This document shows, piece by piece, positions 1 through 8,600 of a DNA stretch of 64,000 nt. The DNA comes from Anatilimnocola floriformis (GTDB taxonomy: Bacteria > Planctomycetota > Planctomycetia > Pirellulales > Pirellulaceae). The stretch is taken from assembly GCF_024256385.1 (NCBI RefSeq), contig NZ_JAMLFW010000001.1:3596001-3660000 (forward strand), written 5' to 3'. The notes below the pieces were generated by a model. The model was not told where the DNA came from. It did not search any database and saw only the letters and a program-made list of their open reading frames with translations. Numbering within the stretch: position 1 is the first letter of the stretch; every line of letters begins with the position of its first letter. The translations under genes and the position numbers were made by a program.

Positions 1-576
1 GGTGTGGACATTGACCAGCGAAAAAGTGAACGCATCTTGCGGCTGTGGTCCGCGAGTGCGAAACCAACCGACGAGCGGCGGCCGATGCAGATAGCGATTC
101 GGATCGTCGACGGTGTAAAGCTGATTCGGATCGACCTCGACACTCGCCATGTCGAAGATGTACGCGTATTGCTCCTTGCTCACCGTGCGGCCGAGTCGCG
201 GGCCGACGACATAGCTGTAGCGATACTTGCCGTCGGCGTTCAACATTTGCACCAGTTCGGCGCACACATCGCGCTGCGCGCGAATCTCTTGAATGGCAAT
301 CACGTCGAAGTTCTTGAGGATGTCGACGATGATCGGCATAACCTCGGGGTTGTTGATTTTGCTTTCGCCGAAGACCTGAATGTTGAACGACGCGATCCGA
401 ATCGTGCCGGTCGAGTTAATCCGCGGCGGCGGCGGTTGGGTCCAAGTGGTGTTCGTCGTCGGCAGCCCATTCGCAGCCGGCAGATTCTTCAGCAGGGCTT
501 GCAGCGGTTCCTTGAAAAAGTAACCACCGCCGAGCAAAGCGATGATGACGAACAGCAGCGAGGTGTTCTTTTTCAT
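1..576 (-). CDS. Endonuclease/exonuclease/phosphatase family protein, 3' end beyond the window
   Basis: I translated this gene directly from the minus strand; it has no stop because it runs off the left edge, so 192 N-terminal residues are visible. It starts MKKNTSLLFVIIALLGGGYF, a signal anchor of about 17 residues, so the catalytic domain should be outside the cytoplasm. The fold signature follows: IRIASFNIQVFGESK near residue 60 (strand with the metal-near Asn), IAIQEIR near residue 92 (metal-binding Glu) and YAYIFD near residue 138, ending at LVNVHT. These match DNase I-like phosphodiesterases. The substrate cannot be told from sequence; DNA, phospholipid or phosphoester are all possible. 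The purine-rich GGGAG just upstream supports the start. Everything on the plus strand here is a shadow frame. Confidence 0.85.
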   Translation of the reverse strand, partial: MKKNTSLLFVIIALLGGGYFFKEPLQALLKNLPAANGLPTTNTTWTQPPPPRINSTGTIRIASFNIQVFGESKINNPEVMPIIVDILKNFDVIAIQEIRAQRDVCAELVQMLNADGKYRYSYVVGPRLGRTVSKEQYAYIFDMASVEVDPNQLYTVDDPNRYLHRPPLVGWFRTRGPQPQDAFTFSLVNVHT

Positions 577-925
577 GGGAGGGGGCTGAGGTCTAGGAAC
601 TAGGAGCTAGGGAAATTCGCGCGCGGGAGTGTAGAAGGATCCCGCCAATGCGCGAAGTTCAATCCGCCCCTGCTAGCTGCACGCCCCATCACCCATCACC
701 CATCACCCATCACCCATCACCCATCACCCATCACCCCATCACCCAACCTCCTGTCCTCGCCTCCCGCCTCTCGCCTCCCTCCCCCCGCCTTACATCGAAG
801 TAATTTGTCTATTTCGCCCCAACCGCAAGAATGATGGGTGTAAGTGTCCGCTTCGCTTCGCCCATCCCAGCCCGCGAGGCCGGTTGGGATGGCGACTTCT
901 TTTGGCTCGCTGAGGAGCAGGGATC
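577..925. other. Intergenic region with a 7-bp tandem repeat
   Basis: No gene is supported in this 349-bp gap between divergent genes. It holds the CCCATCA tandem repeat (685-741) followed by a pyrimidine-rich tract to about 795. Promoters for both flanking genes probably lie here, but I could not pick out convincing boxes. Confidence 0.6.
685..741. repeat. CCCATCA tandem repeat, 7 perfect copies plus 1
   Basis: Seven perfect head-to-tail copies of CCCATCA occupy 685-733. One extra C then interrupts the register before an eighth copy at 735-741. Such a short, perfect microsatellite is prone to slippage, so copy number may vary between isolates. It sits about 110 bp upstream of the left-hand gene start. 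Confidence 0.9.
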
Positions 926-1432
926 ATGGACGCCAACAATCAAGGTTTTGGCGGGAGTATGCAAGGGTTTGCTGGCAGTGCCCAGAGTTTTGCTGGGAGC
1001 AACCAGGTTGCGTCGGAGATTCGCGCGGTCGATGAAATCGTCCACGCACTCAAAGTCACGATGAGCGAAACGGCATGCCAGCCGTCGCTCGATTCGCTCA
1101 ACTGCGTGAAGCATGGCGCGGAGTTTCTCGAAGATCATCTACGGCGACTCTTCCGTCTGGAAGAAGATCACGGGCTGCTCGAGATACTGCTCTACATTCA
1201 CCCGGAGTTCGCCCACGAAGTGGTGAGGCTGCAGCAGGAACACGAAGTCATTCGCTCGGAGGCCCACCGCCTGGTGTTGCAACTCGAAAACGCTTGCCGG
1301 CCGAGCGACGCCGAACTGCACGACATTCTCGAGCACCTGCGCCTGCTGATCATCAAGATCGTGAACCACGAACATCACGAAACGGCAGTGCTCGTCGAAT
1401 CGGTGAACCGCGACGAAGGTGGCGAAGGCTAG
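926..1432 (+). CDS. Hemerythrin-like HHE domain protein
   Basis: A 168-residue soluble protein. Residues 1-35 are low-complexity (GFGGSMQGFAGSAQSFAGS), then an all-helical region carries spaced acidic/histidine motifs: LEEDHG near residue 79, LQQEHEVIRSEAH near 109 and IVNHEHHETAVLVES near 151. This H...HxxxE...HxxxH pattern resembles hemerythrin/HHE cation-binding four-helix bundles, which bind a di-iron centre and sense or carry oxygen or NO. The final helix motif HEHHE is particularly typical. The role is inferred; I cannot distinguish oxygen storage from iron or redox sensing. An upstream ATG is not evident, and the gene is followed by a strong inverted repeat that may end transcription. 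Confidence 0.65.
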   Translation: MDANNQGFGGSMQGFAGSAQSFAGSNQVASEIRAVDEIVHALKVTMSETACQPSLDSLNCVKHGAEFLEDHLRRLFRLEEDHGLLEILLYIHPEFAHEVVRLQQEHEVIRSEAHRLVLQLENACRPSDAELHDILEHLRLLIIKIVNHEHHETAVLVESVNRDEGGEG

Positions 1433-1443
1433 GCGGCGGCGGT

Positions 1444-1506
1444 CACAAGCCTGAAACGCAAGCGAAGGGTTCACTCGGGCCCCTTCGCTTGCGCTTCAGG
1501 CTTGTG
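1444..1506. repeat. Long imperfect inverted repeat (26-bp arms), possible bidirectional terminator or REP-like element
   Basis: The left arm 1444-1469 begins CACAAGCCTGAAACGCAAGC; the right arm 1481-1506 is its reverse complement with a single mismatch. The 11-nt loop is TTCACTCGGGC. The arms are too long and GC-rich for a simple terminator and no T-tract follows. From memory, the CAAGCCNGAAGCGCAAGCG motif recurs in many planctomycete intergenic regions, which would make it a dispersed repeat; that part is recollection, not shown here. Confidence 0.8.
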
Positions 1507-1593
1507 GTCGATGATCTCGCAGTCGCGGCTTGGTGCATTTAGAATCAACGCACCGCCGAGTTGCCCGATCCTCTCCCGCTTTCCGTATCGCCC

Positions 1594-2715
1594 ATGACCG
1601 CCACTCCCTCGTCCGCCATCCGTTTCATCATGCTCGGCGGCTTCCTCGGCGCCGGCAAAACGACCACGATCGGCCGACTCGCCCGGCATTATCAAGATCA
1701 AGGCTTGAAGGTCGGCATCGTCACGAACGACCAGGCCACCGACTTGGTCGATACCCAAAGCTTGCGAGCCCAAGGCTTCGATGTCGGCGAAGTCCCCGGC
1801 TCGTGCTTCTGCTGCAATTTCAATGCGCTGACAAAGACCGTTGGCGAACTGAGCGCTGACCAACGGCCCGATGTGATCCTCGCCGAACCGGTCGGCAGCT
1901 GCACCGATCTGGTCGCGACCGTTGTTCGTCCACTGCAACAACTCTTCGCCACGCAGTTCGATGTCGCGCCGTATGGCGTGCTCCTCAAGCCGAGCCACGG
2001 CGGACGGATTCTGCGGAATGACCCGCGGGCCGGCTTCTCGCCACAGGCCGCGTACATCTTTCGGAAGCAACTCGAGGAAGCCGATTTCATCGTCATCAAC
2101 CGCGTCGATCAACTCTCGCCGGCAGAAATCAGCGAACTGACGGATCTGCTCGAACGCGATTTCCCCGGCACGCCCGTCCTGCGACTCTCGGCGAAAACCG
2201 GCAACGGCTTTGTCCCGTTTCTAGAAATGATCGACCAGCGTGGGCGCTTCGGCAGTCGCCGCATGGAAGTTGATTACGACGTCTACGCCGCCGGCGAAGC
2301 CGAACTCGGTTGGCTCAACAGCAGCTTGAAAATCACCGCCGCCGAGCCCTTCTCGCTCGACGATCTACTGCTCGACCTGGTGAAAACCCTCGCGCAATCG
2401 CTCGCCAGGCAAGGAAGCGAAACCGCCCATCTCAAAACCATCGGCTTGGCCGACGGGGTTTATGCGGTGGCCAATCTCGTCAGCAGTTTCTCACCCCCGG
2501 AGCTTTCGCTGCCGTCGCGAGCCCAGGTGAAATCGGCCCAAGTCATCGTCAACGCCCGCGTGGCCATGCTCCCCGCCGACCTGACGCAGCAGGTTCACGC
2601 CGCTCTTGAGCAAATCTGTCAGAAATACCACGCCCGGCTCGAAATCCAGCAGACCCAATCCTTCCAACCGGGCCGACCGGTCCCGACCCACCGCCTGCTG
2701 GAATCCACGCCGTGA
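1594..2715 (+). CDS. CobW/COG0523-family G3E GTPase (metal chaperone type)
   Basis: A 373-residue cytoplasmic P-loop GTPase. The Walker A motif GGFLGAGKTT lies at residues 15-24. The hallmark metal-binding CxCC motif (Cys71, Cys73, Cys74 in GSCFCCNF) follows, then the base-recognition NRVD segment near residue 170. COG0523 proteins deliver zinc, cobalt or other metals to client proteins using GTP. The C-terminal half lacks an obvious His-rich tail, so the metal is unknown. I chose the ATG at 1594 rather than the in-frame TTG at 1561 because the conserved fold begins only ten residues later. It is co-directional with the hemerythrin-like gene but separated by the inverted repeat. Confidence 0.85.
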   Translation: MTATPSSAIRFIMLGGFLGAGKTTTIGRLARHYQDQGLKVGIVTNDQATDLVDTQSLRAQGFDVGEVPGSCFCCNFNALTKTVGELSADQRPDVILAEPVGSCTDLVATVVRPLQQLFATQFDVAPYGVLLKPSHGGRILRNDPRAGFSPQAAYIFRKQLEEADFIVINRVDQLSPAEISELTDLLERDFPGTPVLRLSAKTGNGFVPFLEMIDQRGRFGSRRMEVDYDVYAAGEAELGWLNSSLKITAAEPFSLDDLLLDLVKTLAQSLARQGSETAHLKTIGLADGVYAVANLVSSFSPPELSLPSRAQVKSAQVIVNARVAMLPADLTQQVHAALEQICQKYHARLEIQQTQSFQPGRPVPTHRLLESTP

Positions 2716-2787
2716 AGCAACCGATGTAAACACCTTGCCGAAGCTGCCGCCGTGTTGTAGATATACATGTTCGCGGCAGTAATGCCC

Positions 2788-2869
2788 GGAGGGTATCCGA
2801 ATGGCTAGGAGACTGATTCGAAATCAGTTGCCCCGCAAGGGGTTGAGGGTTCGAGTCCCTTGCCCTCCG
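2788..2869 (+). tRNA. tRNA-Ser (anticodon CGA)
   Basis: The sequence folds as a class II tRNA. The acceptor stem pairs GGAGGGT with GCCCTCC (closing T-G wobble), with discriminator G at 2869. The anticodon arm ACTGA/TCAGT closes the loop TTCGAAA, giving anticodon CGA that reads UCG. The long variable arm is CCCC-GCAA-GGGG and the T arm GAGGG-TTCGAGT-CCCTT. The 3' CCA is not encoded. An integrase gene converges on its 3' end, so it is a probable attachment site. Confidence 0.93.
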
Positions 2870-2927
2870 CTTCGCTGTTTGCAGTCGTCTTAACTTGTTT
2901 GCTGGACTTCTTTTGCGGCGACATGTT

Positions 2928-2955
2928 TGATTGCCCCAGTCGATTGGGGCAATCA
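2928..2955. repeat. Perfect 11-bp inverted repeat between tRNA-Ser and integrase
   Basis: TGATTGCCCCA is followed by a 6-nt loop and TGGGGCAATCA. It sits 59 bp past the tRNA and 26 bp after the integrase stop. No T-tract follows on either strand, so a terminator is less likely than a protein-binding site or a recombination-associated structure. Confidence 0.7.
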
Positions 2956-2980
2956 GTGGGTCAATCACGACTTCGCCACA

Positions 2981-4237
2981 CTACTCTTCAACGGTCGGCT
3001 GGTTGGCTTTTGGTTTTGGTGCAACCCCGATTAAATCACCAGGAGGTTGCTGACTGGTGTCTCCGAGAAGGACCAACTTCGCCATCTGCTGCCGCGACTC
3101 AGCGTCGTGCAGATGGTAATAATGCCGAACCATCTCACTGTCTGCATGACCGAGCCACTCCATTGCAACGCGCTCGGGCGTTCTTTGATTTGCGCACATT
3201 GAGGCAAAGTAATGCCGAAAGCTATGGAGCCGACCATCGGCGAATGACTTCTTACCGGCTGTGCTCGGGAAATGTTTCACAAGCGGTGTGAGGACGTCCC
3301 GAATTAGGATGTTGCGGACCGTGTCGGGCTTCAGCTTTCCGCCGCGCGGACCGTAGAAGACAAGGGTTCCGCGTCGCGTCAATTTCTGCAGGTCGATACT
3401 TAAATCGGTGTGTAGGGGTAGAGATCGGCTGCGACCGCTCTTGAGTTGGCGATTGCTTTTGGCGCTCCCCCTGCCGCTTTCGTCGGTTAGCGTGAGCATT
3501 CCACGTGTAAGATCGATATCGGACCACCGCAACGCGGCAAGTTCTGAGATCCGCAGGCCGGTGCAAGCTAATCCGGTAATCACACTTGCCATCCAGTCGA
3601 GGTCGCTTCGCTCCCGGCAGTGGGCGACCATTGCAGAGACCTCGGCGGGTTCGTAGCAATAAGCTCGCTCACTCTCGACTTTTTTCAGTTTTAGTTTCGG
3701 CGGCTCGTATCCGGTAAGGTGTTCTTCTTCAACCAGCCATCGAATCGCCTGTCCTAGCGTCGTTAGTTCGTTGCGAAGCGTCTTTGTCTTGTAGTCGCGG
3801 CTCTCCAGATGAGCCGCGTAGCGGTTGAGAATCCGTTTATCGACGTCATTCCACGCGGTTACGTTGTTGGTTTGCGCAAACTCCAAGAACTTGTCAAAAA
3901 CTGTCTTGTAGCGCTTCTTCGTCGATGGTTTTACACCACCGCTGATTCGAGGTCGGCCCAGGTATTCCTCGTAAAGCTGTCGACCGGCAAGGAGAGTGAG
4001 CGTCGTCTTAACCGAGTGAGTTGGGGCCGGTTTTGCGAGTCCAAGGTCGATTGCACGAGTAGTGTCGAGGGCGGCAACGTTTTGCTCAGCCTCGGCGCGG
4101 ATACGTGTCCCCAATGAATGGCGACCAGGATTAATCTCGTTCGTTCGGCCGTCGGCGTACCACACGCCTCCTCGCTGAAAAAGCGTCCAGGTAAAGTTCT
4201 GACAACGTATCAGATCGTACTTTCGATCTTTTGGCAT
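2981..4237 (-). CDS. Tyrosine recombinase/integrase
   Basis: A 418-residue phage-type integrase. An N-terminal arm-binding segment (1-75) precedes a SAM-like core-binding domain (about 80-180) and the catalytic domain (about 195-385). The catalytic set is complete: Arg229 in [13 protein letters not shown], His338 and Arg341 in LHSFRHYF, His364 in WLGHADSEM and the nucleophile Tyr373 or Tyr374 in RHYYHLH. It catalyses site-specific integration and excision. Its 3' end faces the tRNA-Ser 3' end 111 bp away, the usual layout of an element integrated at a tRNA. It is translationally coupled to the upstream helix-turn-helix gene (TAATG overlap). Confidence 0.93.
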   Translation of the reverse strand: MPKDRKYDLIRCQNFTWTLFQRGGVWYADGRTNEINPGRHSLGTRIRAEAEQNVAALDTTRAIDLGLAKPAPTHSVKTTLTLLAGRQLYEEYLGRPRISGGVKPSTKKRYKTVFDKFLEFAQTNNVTAWNDVDKRILNRYAAHLESRDYKTKTLRNELTTLGQAIRWLVEEEHLTGYEPPKLKLKKVESERAYCYEPAEVSAMVAHCRERSDLDWMASVITGLACTGLRISELAALRWSDIDLTRGMLTLTDESGRGSAKSNRQLKSGRSRSLPLHTDLSIDLQKLTRRGTLVFYGPRGGKLKPDTVRNILIRDVLTPLVKHFPSTAGKKSFADGRLHSFRHYFASMCANQRTPERVAMEWLGHADSEMVRHYYHLHDAESRQQMAKLVLLGDTSQQPPGDLIGVAPKPKANQPTVEE

Positions 4238-4536
4238 TATTGCTCCTCTGTTTTGGATGGATTCTTCATCCAGCGCGGGGCTTTGCCGCTGCGCACTGGC
4301 TGAACTATGTTTTGGTTGGCTTTTGAGGCGGTGACCGCTGCCTGTTGATCACGCGTTTGCGAGCAGAGCGCGCTTAACGGAATCAAGACACGGCAGCGTT
4401 TTCCGCCATATTGCTTTTTGGGAAGGGTTCCATCGGCAAGGCGGCGATGGACCGTCGCCAGAGAAAGGCCGGATAGCTCCGAGAACTTTGCGGGCGACAC
4501 ATGCCCCACACCGTTGATGTTGATGTCCACCGACAT
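4237..4536 (-). CDS. Small helix-turn-helix DNA-binding protein, excisionase-like
   Basis: A 99-residue protein with a central helix-turn-helix (about residues 15-48: [26 protein letters not shown]) and a following [18 protein letters not shown] wing segment, as in MerR-like/excisionase (Xis) domains. Its stop overlaps the integrase start as TAATG, so the two are co-translated. By context it is the recombination directionality factor or a regulator of the integrase. A GGGGGGCG ribosome site precedes the ATG. The basic C-terminal tail is poorly conserved in appearance. Confidence 0.75.
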   Translation of the reverse strand: MSVDININGVGHVSPAKFSELSGLSLATVHRRLADGTLPKKQYGGKRCRVLIPLSALCSQTRDQQAAVTASKANQNIVQPVRSGKAPRWMKNPSKTEEQ

Positions 4537-4610
4537 TTTCGCCCCCCGTCGCAGATGAACGCGAGATTGCGGTAGACGACCGCAACTGCTTGGGGGTTAG
4601 TGTTGCAATT

Positions 4611-4623
4611 CCGAATAATTCGG
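4611..4623. promoter_or_regulatory. Palindrome CCGAATAATTCGG upstream of the HTH/integrase operon
   Basis: A perfect 13-bp palindrome lies 75 bp upstream of the helix-turn-helix gene start. Its position suits an operator for that protein or another regulator. This is inference from symmetry and position. Confidence 0.4.
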
Positions 4624-4626
4624 TAA

Positions 4627-4652
4627 GGGAAAACGCGTGGAAGCGTTTTCCC
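4627..4652. terminator. Hairpin GGGAAAACGC/GCGTTTTCCC after the 4.7-kb gene
   Basis: A perfect 10-bp stem with loop GTGGAA lies 29 bp beyond the stop of the minus-strand gene at 4681. No T-run follows, so termination there would be weak or factor-dependent. Confidence 0.45.
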
Positions 4653-4680
4653 CGCCGGCTAGATACATGCCTACGGATGC

Positions 4681-5898
4681 CTAGTTGGAGCCGAGCTTTG
4701 GCCAGGACCTGCTAAGCTTATTACGCAGAAATTGTAGATCCTTTTTGATACTGTCGTCGGTCGTGCCTAGGAAGTCGGCGATTGCTTCCCGTAGTCGGGT
4801 AATCTCCCCTTTCACGTGAGCTTCGTGTCTTTCGAAGAGCAGTTCCCAGTAATGCTGAACTTCAAGCAATCGTGCAAATCTGGCAATTGGAGCCTTCGTG
4901 AGATTGTTGGATTGAGTAATTTTCATCCACTCACTCAAATACTCCGGTTTTGAATCGCGAACCGCCTCTTCCAGCATCGAACGAAGAGCGTCTCGACTTG
5001 GAATAGGATAGATATCGGGTAGGTTGAACACCCCGCCAGCTGCAATGAGTTGGCGAAGAATAGACGTCGGAAAATCACCGCTCAACATTGGCCGCATGGG
5101 AATGGGAAGCCGGATACCTGCCATTCCCAAAAGGCGCCATCGAACTAAAAACTCTTGGGCAACTTTCGGCAACGAATCGCCTGATGACTCGGAGTTGGCG
5201 TCAGGCATAAGACTCACAACTCTCGGGCCGGATGCGAATACTTCATCCCGCTCGCGCCGGAATTCCGCGTTGGTATTCAGCCACCCGGCATACCCACGCG
5301 CGATCGTATTTATCCACGTCGACCGCTCATCGAGTGTTCGGTTGACTTGGCCGATCTGTGCCACATTAAGTTCGTTCCAGCCCAGATTGCGGGCGAGTTC
5401 AGCCGTCAAGCCGAAAGGTTTTGAGGGACGCAACAACGAAAAATGAAGCGGTTGAGTCTGCTTGAAACCCACCTGATGTGAATGATCATTGCAAACTGCG
5501 GCCAGGCTCTTTTCCAGCGGCCACAAATTGTTCTCTCTGGTTACTTGCGTTGCGTGTCGTTCGATCGACTGCAGTAGTCCCGGCGGAAGCGTGTAGAAGG
5601 ACTCTCCCTTAATCAACGGATGGCTCGTAAACTCATCTGGCACCATTCCGCTGTGCGTGCCGAGGGGTGGTAACAGCGGCAGTCTGCCAAGCATTCGAAA
5701 ATGGTCAGGTAGCGGTTGCAGCGTCAGTTTGTTCTCTTCGGATTGAGCGAGTTGCTGCAAATGCTGCTTCACAAAATCCGGAAGGCGGTCTGTCTCGTTT
5801 ACTTCGCTGGGCGTGGCAGCCGCTGAAAATTGCTTCTCCGTTGAATTCGATCGATTGCTCTTCGCTGAACGCTTCGAGTTACTCGCCCTCTTCGCCAT
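4681..5898 (-). CDS. Unrecognised protein divergent from the cas operon
   Basis: I do not recognise this 405-residue protein. I start it at the ATG at 5898 (MAKRASNSKRSAKSNRSN) rather than 5967, because the upstream codons overlap an operator-like repeat. Residues 1-30 are basic and Ser-rich, likely disordered. The rest is mixed, with no signal peptide or membrane segment. A Pro/Leu-rich part (LGRLPLLPPLGTH) lies near residue 70, and the C-terminus is helical and charged (HEAHVKGEITRLREAIADFLG). No catalytic motif is evident. It lies between the integrase module and cas3 and shares a repeat-bearing divergent promoter region with the cas operon, so a link to the element or to CRISPR control is possible but unproven. 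Confidence 0.7.
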   Translation of the reverse strand: MAKRASNSKRSAKSNRSNSTEKQFSAAATPSEVNETDRLPDFVKQHLQQLAQSEENKLTLQPLPDHFRMLGRLPLLPPLGTHSGMVPDEFTSHPLIKGESFYTLPPGLLQSIERHATQVTRENNLWPLEKSLAAVCNDHSHQVGFKQTQPLHFSLLRPSKPFGLTAELARNLGWNELNVAQIGQVNRTLDERSTWINTIARGYAGWLNTNAEFRRERDEVFASGPRVVSLMPDANSESSGDSLPKVAQEFLVRWRLLGMAGIRLPIPMRPMLSGDFPTSILRQLIAAGGVFNLPDIYPIPSRDALRSMLEEAVRDSKPEYLSEWMKITQSNNLTKAPIARFARLLEVQHYWELLFERHEAHVKGEITRLREAIADFLGTTDDSIKKDLQFLRNKLSRSWPKLGSN

Positions 5899-6287
5899 TA
5901 TGACACGCAATCTTGGAATTTTAAGGAACCCATTTATCGTCACCTGATTATGACACGATTTAGACAAGAATTTAGGCGATCGCTTGAAGCAGGGCGATTC
6001 AGAGCAACTGGACGCACATCGGCAATAGCTATATTGCCCTCATCTGATTATGACGCGTTTTCGCCGATAATTTAGCTGCTCGGACGCCGCGCCGGCTATA
6101 AATTGCATTCGAATCAGCTGGCTCAATCACTCAGCAGGTGACAAAAGCAGCGAGCAGCACATTGGCCCCCTGGAACCAGCTGCGCATCAATTCCGACGCC
6201 CACTCTTAGCCTGGAATGGTTGCTGCCGTATCCTCGTGGAGGCCGCTACCGTGCCGGGCACACGCAGCCATGCGATAACACGAAGGG
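5899..6287. promoter_or_regulatory. Divergent promoter region of the cas operon with three TTATGAC repeats
   Basis: This 389-bp gap separates the unknown minus-strand gene from cas3. TGATTATGACACG occurs near 5946 and TGATTATGACGCG near 6046, with a third partial copy (ATTATGACACG) at the gene start near 5897. Each of the first two is followed within about 20 bp by an AATTTAG motif. The spacing of about 100 bp suggests paired regulator sites that could loop. No gene is supported here. Confidence 0.5.
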
Positions 6288-8600
6288 ATGTATTCGATGG
6301 ACCTGTCGCCAGGCCGGAAGTTCTTTGCTCACACGTTACCTTGTCGGCCACCCGAGGAATGGGAGTCGCTGCACGTTCATTTGCGAGAAGTTGCCGAATT
6401 AGCAGAGAGATTTGCGAGCAACTTGAATGCATCCGAATGGGGCCGGCTGGCGGGTCTATGGCACGATCTGGGCAAGTTCAATCCTGCGTTTCAAGCGTAC
6501 CTTCAATACACAAACAGTTCTGACGATGGCCATAAAGAAGAGCTCAAGGGCCGGATCGACCACTCCACCTTCGGCGCTCAATTCGCAGTGCGGCAAACGC
6601 CGCAGCTAGGCCGTCTTCTCGCCTATTGCATCGCAGGTCATCACGCCGGTTTGCCGGACAACGTGCGTGATGACTCTGGGCTCGAGCACCGCTTGAAAAA
6701 AGTGTTCGACTTTGACTTCGCTGACAAAGATTTTGCGAGCCAACTGCCGGCTCCCGAACTGAAAGGAGGCGGTGGAAGACAGCACCCAGGTTTCACCATC
6801 GCCTTCTTTGTGCGGATGATTTTTTCTTGCCTCGTCGATGCCGATTTTCTCTGCACCGAACGGTTTATGAGTCCCGAACGATCGGCATTTCGTCCTGATT
6901 GCCTCCCTGCGCCCGCCGAGTTGTTGATGCGACTCAATGATTTCTTAGCGAAGAAGGAAAAGACGGCAGATCCCACACCTGTCAACGAAATCCGCCGGCA
7001 GGTTCTTACTGCTTGTCGCCAAAAAGCTGCGTTCGCCCCGGGGTTCTTTTCGCTCAACGTTCCGACCGGCGGTGGCAAGACTCTGTCGTCGCTGGCATTT
7101 GCCCTCACTCACGCTGCAGCTCACAATCTGCCGCGCGTCATCTATGCGATTCCCTTCACGAGCATTATCGAGCAAACGGCTGATATCTTCCGTAGCGCCC
7201 TCGCCGATGAGAGTAGCGACAATTCGTCAACCTGTGCAGTGTTGGAACACCATAGCAGCATTCCCATCGACGATCCCGAGCGCCAATCGCAGCAGACACG
7301 CCTCGCGGCTGAAAACTTCGAAGCTTCGCTGGTGGTGACAACCAACGTTCAACTATTTGAATCGCTCTTTGCCAATCGCACCTCGCGCTGTCGCAAGCTG
7401 CACCGACTTGCTCGAAGCGTGATCATTCTCGACGAAGCCCAAACACTACCCGTTAATCTGCTCCATCCGACGCTTGCTGCGCTCGATGAGTTGGTGCGTA
7501 ACTACGGCAGCACTGTCGTTCTATGCACAGCCACGCAACCCGCGATTACTGCTCGTGAGGATTTTCCCATTGGCATCGAGGCCGCCGGAGTTCGTCCAAT
7601 CATCGACGCACCACAGCAACTCCATGACAGCCTTCGCCGCGTCCAGGTTCAATCCGCAGGCCGACTCGATGATTCGACACTAATCGCTCAGCTCCTGGCC
7701 CGACCGAAGGTTCTCTGCATCGTCAACTCAAAGAAGCACGCGGCAGAACTCTATCGACTCCTCTCCGTGCATGATGAGGAGGCGATTCACCTCAGCGCTC
7801 AACAATGCGCCGCGCATCGCAGTGAAATAATCAAGCAAGTCCGCGCCCGAGTCAAGGATTCACGCACCCTGACCTGCCGCGTAATCAGCACTTCTGTAAT
7901 CGAAGCCGGCGTCGACGTCGATTTCCCCTCGGTGTTTCGTGCAGCAGCAGGCCTCGATTCGATTGCCCAAGCCGCCGGCCGGTGCAATCGCGAAGGAAAT
8001 TTAAAGAACGGCGGCGAGCGGTGCCTGGGCGAACTCGTGGTGTTCGACTACGACGAAAAACTCCATCGGCCGCCAGCATTCACCGCGCAGGCCACCGGCA
8101 GTTATCGCGAAACTCTGCCCGATCATCGCCAGGATCTGCTTTCGCCAGCAGCGATTGAGCAATTCTTCAGCCTGCACTACTGGAAGAAAGGAGGTGACCA
8201 AGGCGAAGGCTGGGATCGCGGCAAAGATAAGCAGCGAATCATGGACTGCTTCGGCGGTCGTGAAGGTCGCAGCCTGCTGCATTATCAATTTCGCACAGCT
8301 GCCGAAGCCTACCAAATAATCGATGAGGCCCAGACTCCAGTTCTTGTTCCGTATGGCCAGGGGAAGCAGCTAATCGAGCAACTGCGCCGCCTGCCCGAAC
8401 CGCCCTTCGGCGGCTTCGATCGCGCCGCGCAGCGATATGTTGTGAACGTTCGCGAACGCGACCTTCGCACGCTGCTGAATAACAGCGTGCTCTTACAAAA
8501 TCACGATCGCTATTACCTGGCGAATGACAGTTGTTATCACCCATCACTAGGCTTGGTTTTTGAAGGTGTGGGCTTGGATCCGGAAATATTAATCGGCTGA
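6288..8600 (+). CDS. cas3: CRISPR-associated helicase/nuclease Cas3 (type I-C)
   Basis: A 770-residue Cas3 with an N-terminal HD nuclease fused to a superfamily 2 helicase. The HD domain shows His15, WHDLGKF (His59-Asp60), the DHS motif near 93 and the CIAGHHAG motif near 112. The helicase has Walker A NVPTGGGKT (about 258-266), DEAQ (about 381), CTATQP and the motif VI segment AAGLDSIAQAAGRCNREG (about 545-562). It is recruited by Cascade to unwind and degrade foreign DNA. All catalytic residues I looked for are present, so it should be active. It is the first gene of the operon, and a separate promoter-like sequence lies between it and cas5. Confidence 0.96.
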   Translation: MYSMDLSPGRKFFAHTLPCRPPEEWESLHVHLREVAELAERFASNLNASEWGRLAGLWHDLGKFNPAFQAYLQYTNSSDDGHKEELKGRIDHSTFGAQFAVRQTPQLGRLLAYCIAGHHAGLPDNVRDDSGLEHRLKKVFDFDFADKDFASQLPAPELKGGGGRQHPGFTIAFFVRMIFSCLVDADFLCTERFMSPERSAFRPDCLPAPAELLMRLNDFLAKKEKTADPTPVNEIRRQVLTACRQKAAFAPGFFSLNVPTGGGKTLSSLAFALTHAAAHNLPRVIYAIPFTSIIEQTADIFRSALADESSDNSSTCAVLEHHSSIPIDDPERQSQQTRLAAENFEASLVVTTNVQLFESLFANRTSRCRKLHRLARSVIILDEAQTLPVNLLHPTLAALDELVRNYGSTVVLCTATQPAITAREDFPIGIEAAGVRPIIDAPQQLHDSLRRVQVQSAGRLDDSTLIAQLLARPKVLCIVNSKKHAAELYRLLSVHDEEAIHLSAQQCAAHRSEIIKQVRARVKDSRTLTCRVISTSVIEAGVDVDFPSVFRAAAGLDSIAQAAGRCNREGNLKNGGERCLGELVVFDYDEKLHRPPAFTAQATGSYRETLPDHRQDLLSPAAIEQFFSLHYWKKGGDQGEGWDRGKDKQRIMDCFGGREGRSLLHYQFRTAAEAYQIIDEAQTPVLVPYGQGKQLIEQLRRLPEPPFGGFDRAAQRYVVNVRERDLRTLLNNSVLLQNHDRYYLANDSCYHPSLGLVFEGVGLDPEILIG

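Noticed and set aside
4-603. Plus-strand frame of 199 codons
   Set aside because: It is the shadow of the minus-strand nuclease/phosphatase-like gene, which shows clear family motifs.
2928-2955. Perfect hairpin near the integrase end as an intrinsic terminator
   Set aside because: No T-tract follows on either strand; reported only as an inverted repeat.
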